The notes under the pieces: generated by a model
The model's database searches: none
What the model saw: only the letters and a program-made list of their open reading frames with translations
Told to the model about the DNA's origin: nothing
Made by a program: the position numbers and the translations under genes
Origin: an uncultured Lachnospiraceae bacterium
GTDB lineage: Bacteria > Bacillota > Clostridia > Lachnospirales > Lachnospiraceae
Length of the DNA stretch: 6,252 nucleotides
Direction: 5' to 3'
Assembly (NCBI GenBank): GCA_902782815.1
Contig: CACZOS010000331.1
Coordinates: forward strand, 1 to 6,252
Shown: positions 4,904 to 6,252 of the stretch, piece after piece
Layout: each line of letters opens with the position of its first letter
How positions within the stretch are numbered: position 1 is the first letter of the stretch

Positions 4904-6252
4904 CTGAGGCTTCTCCTCCCAGTCTGGTCATCATCATTCCGATCTGTCTCTTATCGGCAGTGGGACCGTCTACGATGCCACTCACTTTTCCGCCGCAAAG
5001 TACCAGAATCCTGTCGCAAAGCTCTAACAAAACATCCAGGTCTTCCCCGACATAGATGACCGCAACCCCGTTCTTTTTCTGCTGGTTGATCAGGTCATAG
5101 ATGGTGTAGGAAGAATTGATATCCAGTCCTCTGACCACGTAAGCGGAAAGCAGTACGGTGGGCGATGCGGAAATCTCCCGGCCGACCAGGATCTTCTGAA
5201 CATTTCCTCCGGACAGTCTGCTGACCGGCGTGGAAAGTCCGGATGTCTTGACATCCAGTTCATCCACCACCTTCTGGGCCAGTTTTTTCGGTGTTTTATG
5301 ATCCGTAAATACACTTCGTCCTTTACGGAAGGAACGGAGCATCATATTGTCCGTGATATCCATATTGGCTACCAGTCCCATACCCAGCCGGTCTTCCGGA
5401 ACAAAAGAAAGGATGACGCCTTTTTCAGCAATCTCAACGGGATTCTTCCCGGTGATCTCTTCTTCCGTCCCATCGTCGTTGATATAAGTGATAGTCCCTC
5501 TCCTTACTCTTTTAAGTCCCGCGATCGACTCAAGCAGTTCTTTCTGGCCGCATCCGGAGATACCTGCCACACCCAGGATCTCTCCCGCGTAGGCGGTAAA
5601 CGACACATCATCCAGCTTCAGGATACCATCCCGGCTTCTGACACGGAGACCTTCCACCCGTATACGGGGTTTAACATTCTTAGGCTCGGGACGTTCAATG
5701 TTCAGTTTTACTTCATGCCCCACCATCATGTTGGTCATTTCCTGGGCATTGGTCTCTTTGGTGATCATATCCCCGATGAACCGGCCTTTTCTGAGAACTG
5801 CAACACGATCTGAGAGTTCTTCCACTTCATGGAGTTTGTGGGTGATGATCACAATGGCCTTTCCGTCTTTCCGCATGTTGCGGAGAACCGCAAAAAGCTT
5901 ATCCACTTCCTGGGGTGTGAGAACCGCAGTGGGCTCATCCAGGATCAGAATATCCGCGCCCCGGTAGAGAACCTTCACGATCTCCACCGTCTGTTTCTGG
6001 GAAACGGACATATTGTAGACCTTCTGGTCCGGGTCCACATCGAACCCGTAAGTGTCACATATCTCCCGGATCTTCTTTGATGCTCCGGCAAGGTCCAGGC
6101 CGCCCGGTTCTTTCAGCCCCAGCACGATATTCTGGGCCGCGGTGAACACATCGATCAGCTTGAAATGCTGATGGATCATTCCGATCCCGTAGGTAAAGGC
6201 CTCGTATGTCGAGCTGATGGATACCGGTTCGCCGTCAATGTATATCTGTCCT
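4893..6252 (-). CDS. BMP-family nucleoside-type ABC transporter ATPase, two NBDs, 5' end missing (NupO/YufO-like)
   Basis: 452 residues are visible and the frame is open to the window edge; the family is about 510 long. Some 55-60 residues with the first Walker A are therefore outside. A Met at 6179 is internal, because the frame before it still reads family sequence (GQIYIDGEPVSI...FTYGIG). NBD1 shows the Q-loop in IHQHFKL, a weak signature MSVSQKQTVEI (5979-6011), Walker B ILILDEPT (5928-5951) and the H-loop ITHKLHE. NBD2 has a degenerate Walker A GVAGISGCGQKE (5538-5573), PEDRLGMGLV, an intact signature LSGGNVQK (5193-5216), and a Walker B region lacking Asp and Glu (SAYVVRGLD, 5121-5159). 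This asymmetry is usual in this family: one working ATP site made from NBD1 Walker motifs and the NBD2 signature. It powers import with the two permeases downstream. The lipoprotein receptor gene should lie upstream. Confidence 0.94.
   Translation of the reverse strand, partial: GQIYIDGEPVSISSTYEAFTYGIGMIHQHFKLIDVFTAAQNIVLGLKEPGGLDLAGASKKIREICDTYGFDVDPDQKVYNMSVSQKQTVEIVKVLYRGADILILDEPTAVLTPQEVDKLFAVLRNMRKDGKAIVIITHKLHEVEELSDRVAVLRKGRFIGDMITKETNAQEMTNMMVGHEVKLNIERPEPKNVKPRIRVEGLRVRSRDGILKLDDVSFTAYAGEILGVAGISGCGQKELLESIAGLKRVRRGTITYINDDGTEEEITGKNPVEIAEKGVILSFVPEDRLGMGLVANMDITDNMMLRSFRKGRSVFTDHKTPKKLAQKVVDELDVKTSGLSTPVSRLSGGNVQKILVGREISASPTVLLSAYVVRGLDINSSYTIYDLINQQKKNGVAVIYVGEDLDVLLELCDRILVLCGGKVSGIVDGPTADKRQIGMMMTRLGGEASDEQ

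Noticed and set aside
5298..5813. A 171-codon plus-strand open frame opposite the ATPase gene.
   Set aside because: It lies wholly antisense to well-conserved ATPase motifs; its translation shows no domain-like pattern.

Overview
The window suggests a Gram-positive anaerobe of the class Clostridia, most likely a Lachnospiraceae-type genome. This rests on the clustered order rpmG-secE-nusG-rplK-rplA, a short single-span SecE, a zinc-type L33, strong AGGAGG ribosome binding sites, and a purine-nucleoside-type (BMP-family) ABC transporter. The organism cannot be named from the sequence alone. Every gene I can support lies on the minus strand, so the window reads biologically from high to low coordinates.

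6252-2793 holds three tightly coupled genes of a BMP-family ABC transporter: a double-NBD ATPase whose first 55-60 or so residues lie beyond the window edge, then two permeases. The ATPase and first permease overlap by 11 bases, and the two permeases share one base (TAATG). A compact hairpin terminator follows 5 bases after the last stop. The substrate-binding lipoprotein expected for this family is not in the window and would normally lie upstream, beyond 6252.

2732-1866 is metF, the folate-cycle reductase that supplies 5-methyl-THF. It is squeezed between the transporter terminator and its own terminator and has no convincing promoter of its own.

1800-1 is the start of a transcription/translation operon. 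A promoter with an A/T-rich upstream stretch, a TTGACT box and an extended -10 drives a leader of about 135 bases containing two hairpins. Then come rpmG (L33, GTG start, too short for usual ORF cut-offs), secE, nusG, rplK (L11) and the first 28 codons of rplA (L1). Ribosomal proteins, the NusG elongation factor and the SecE translocon subunit are thus made from one transcript.

The most informative non-coding signal is a pair of near-identical 28-base elements, one just before the ribosome binding site of rplK and one just before that of rplA. Both resemble the L1-binding stalk of 23S rRNA, which implies feedback control by L1 at each gene separately. I found no mobile elements, CRISPR arrays, tRNAs or phage genes, and no wholly new system. 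The other points worth a second look are the rpmG leader, a divergent NusG KOW segment and the metF promoter problem.
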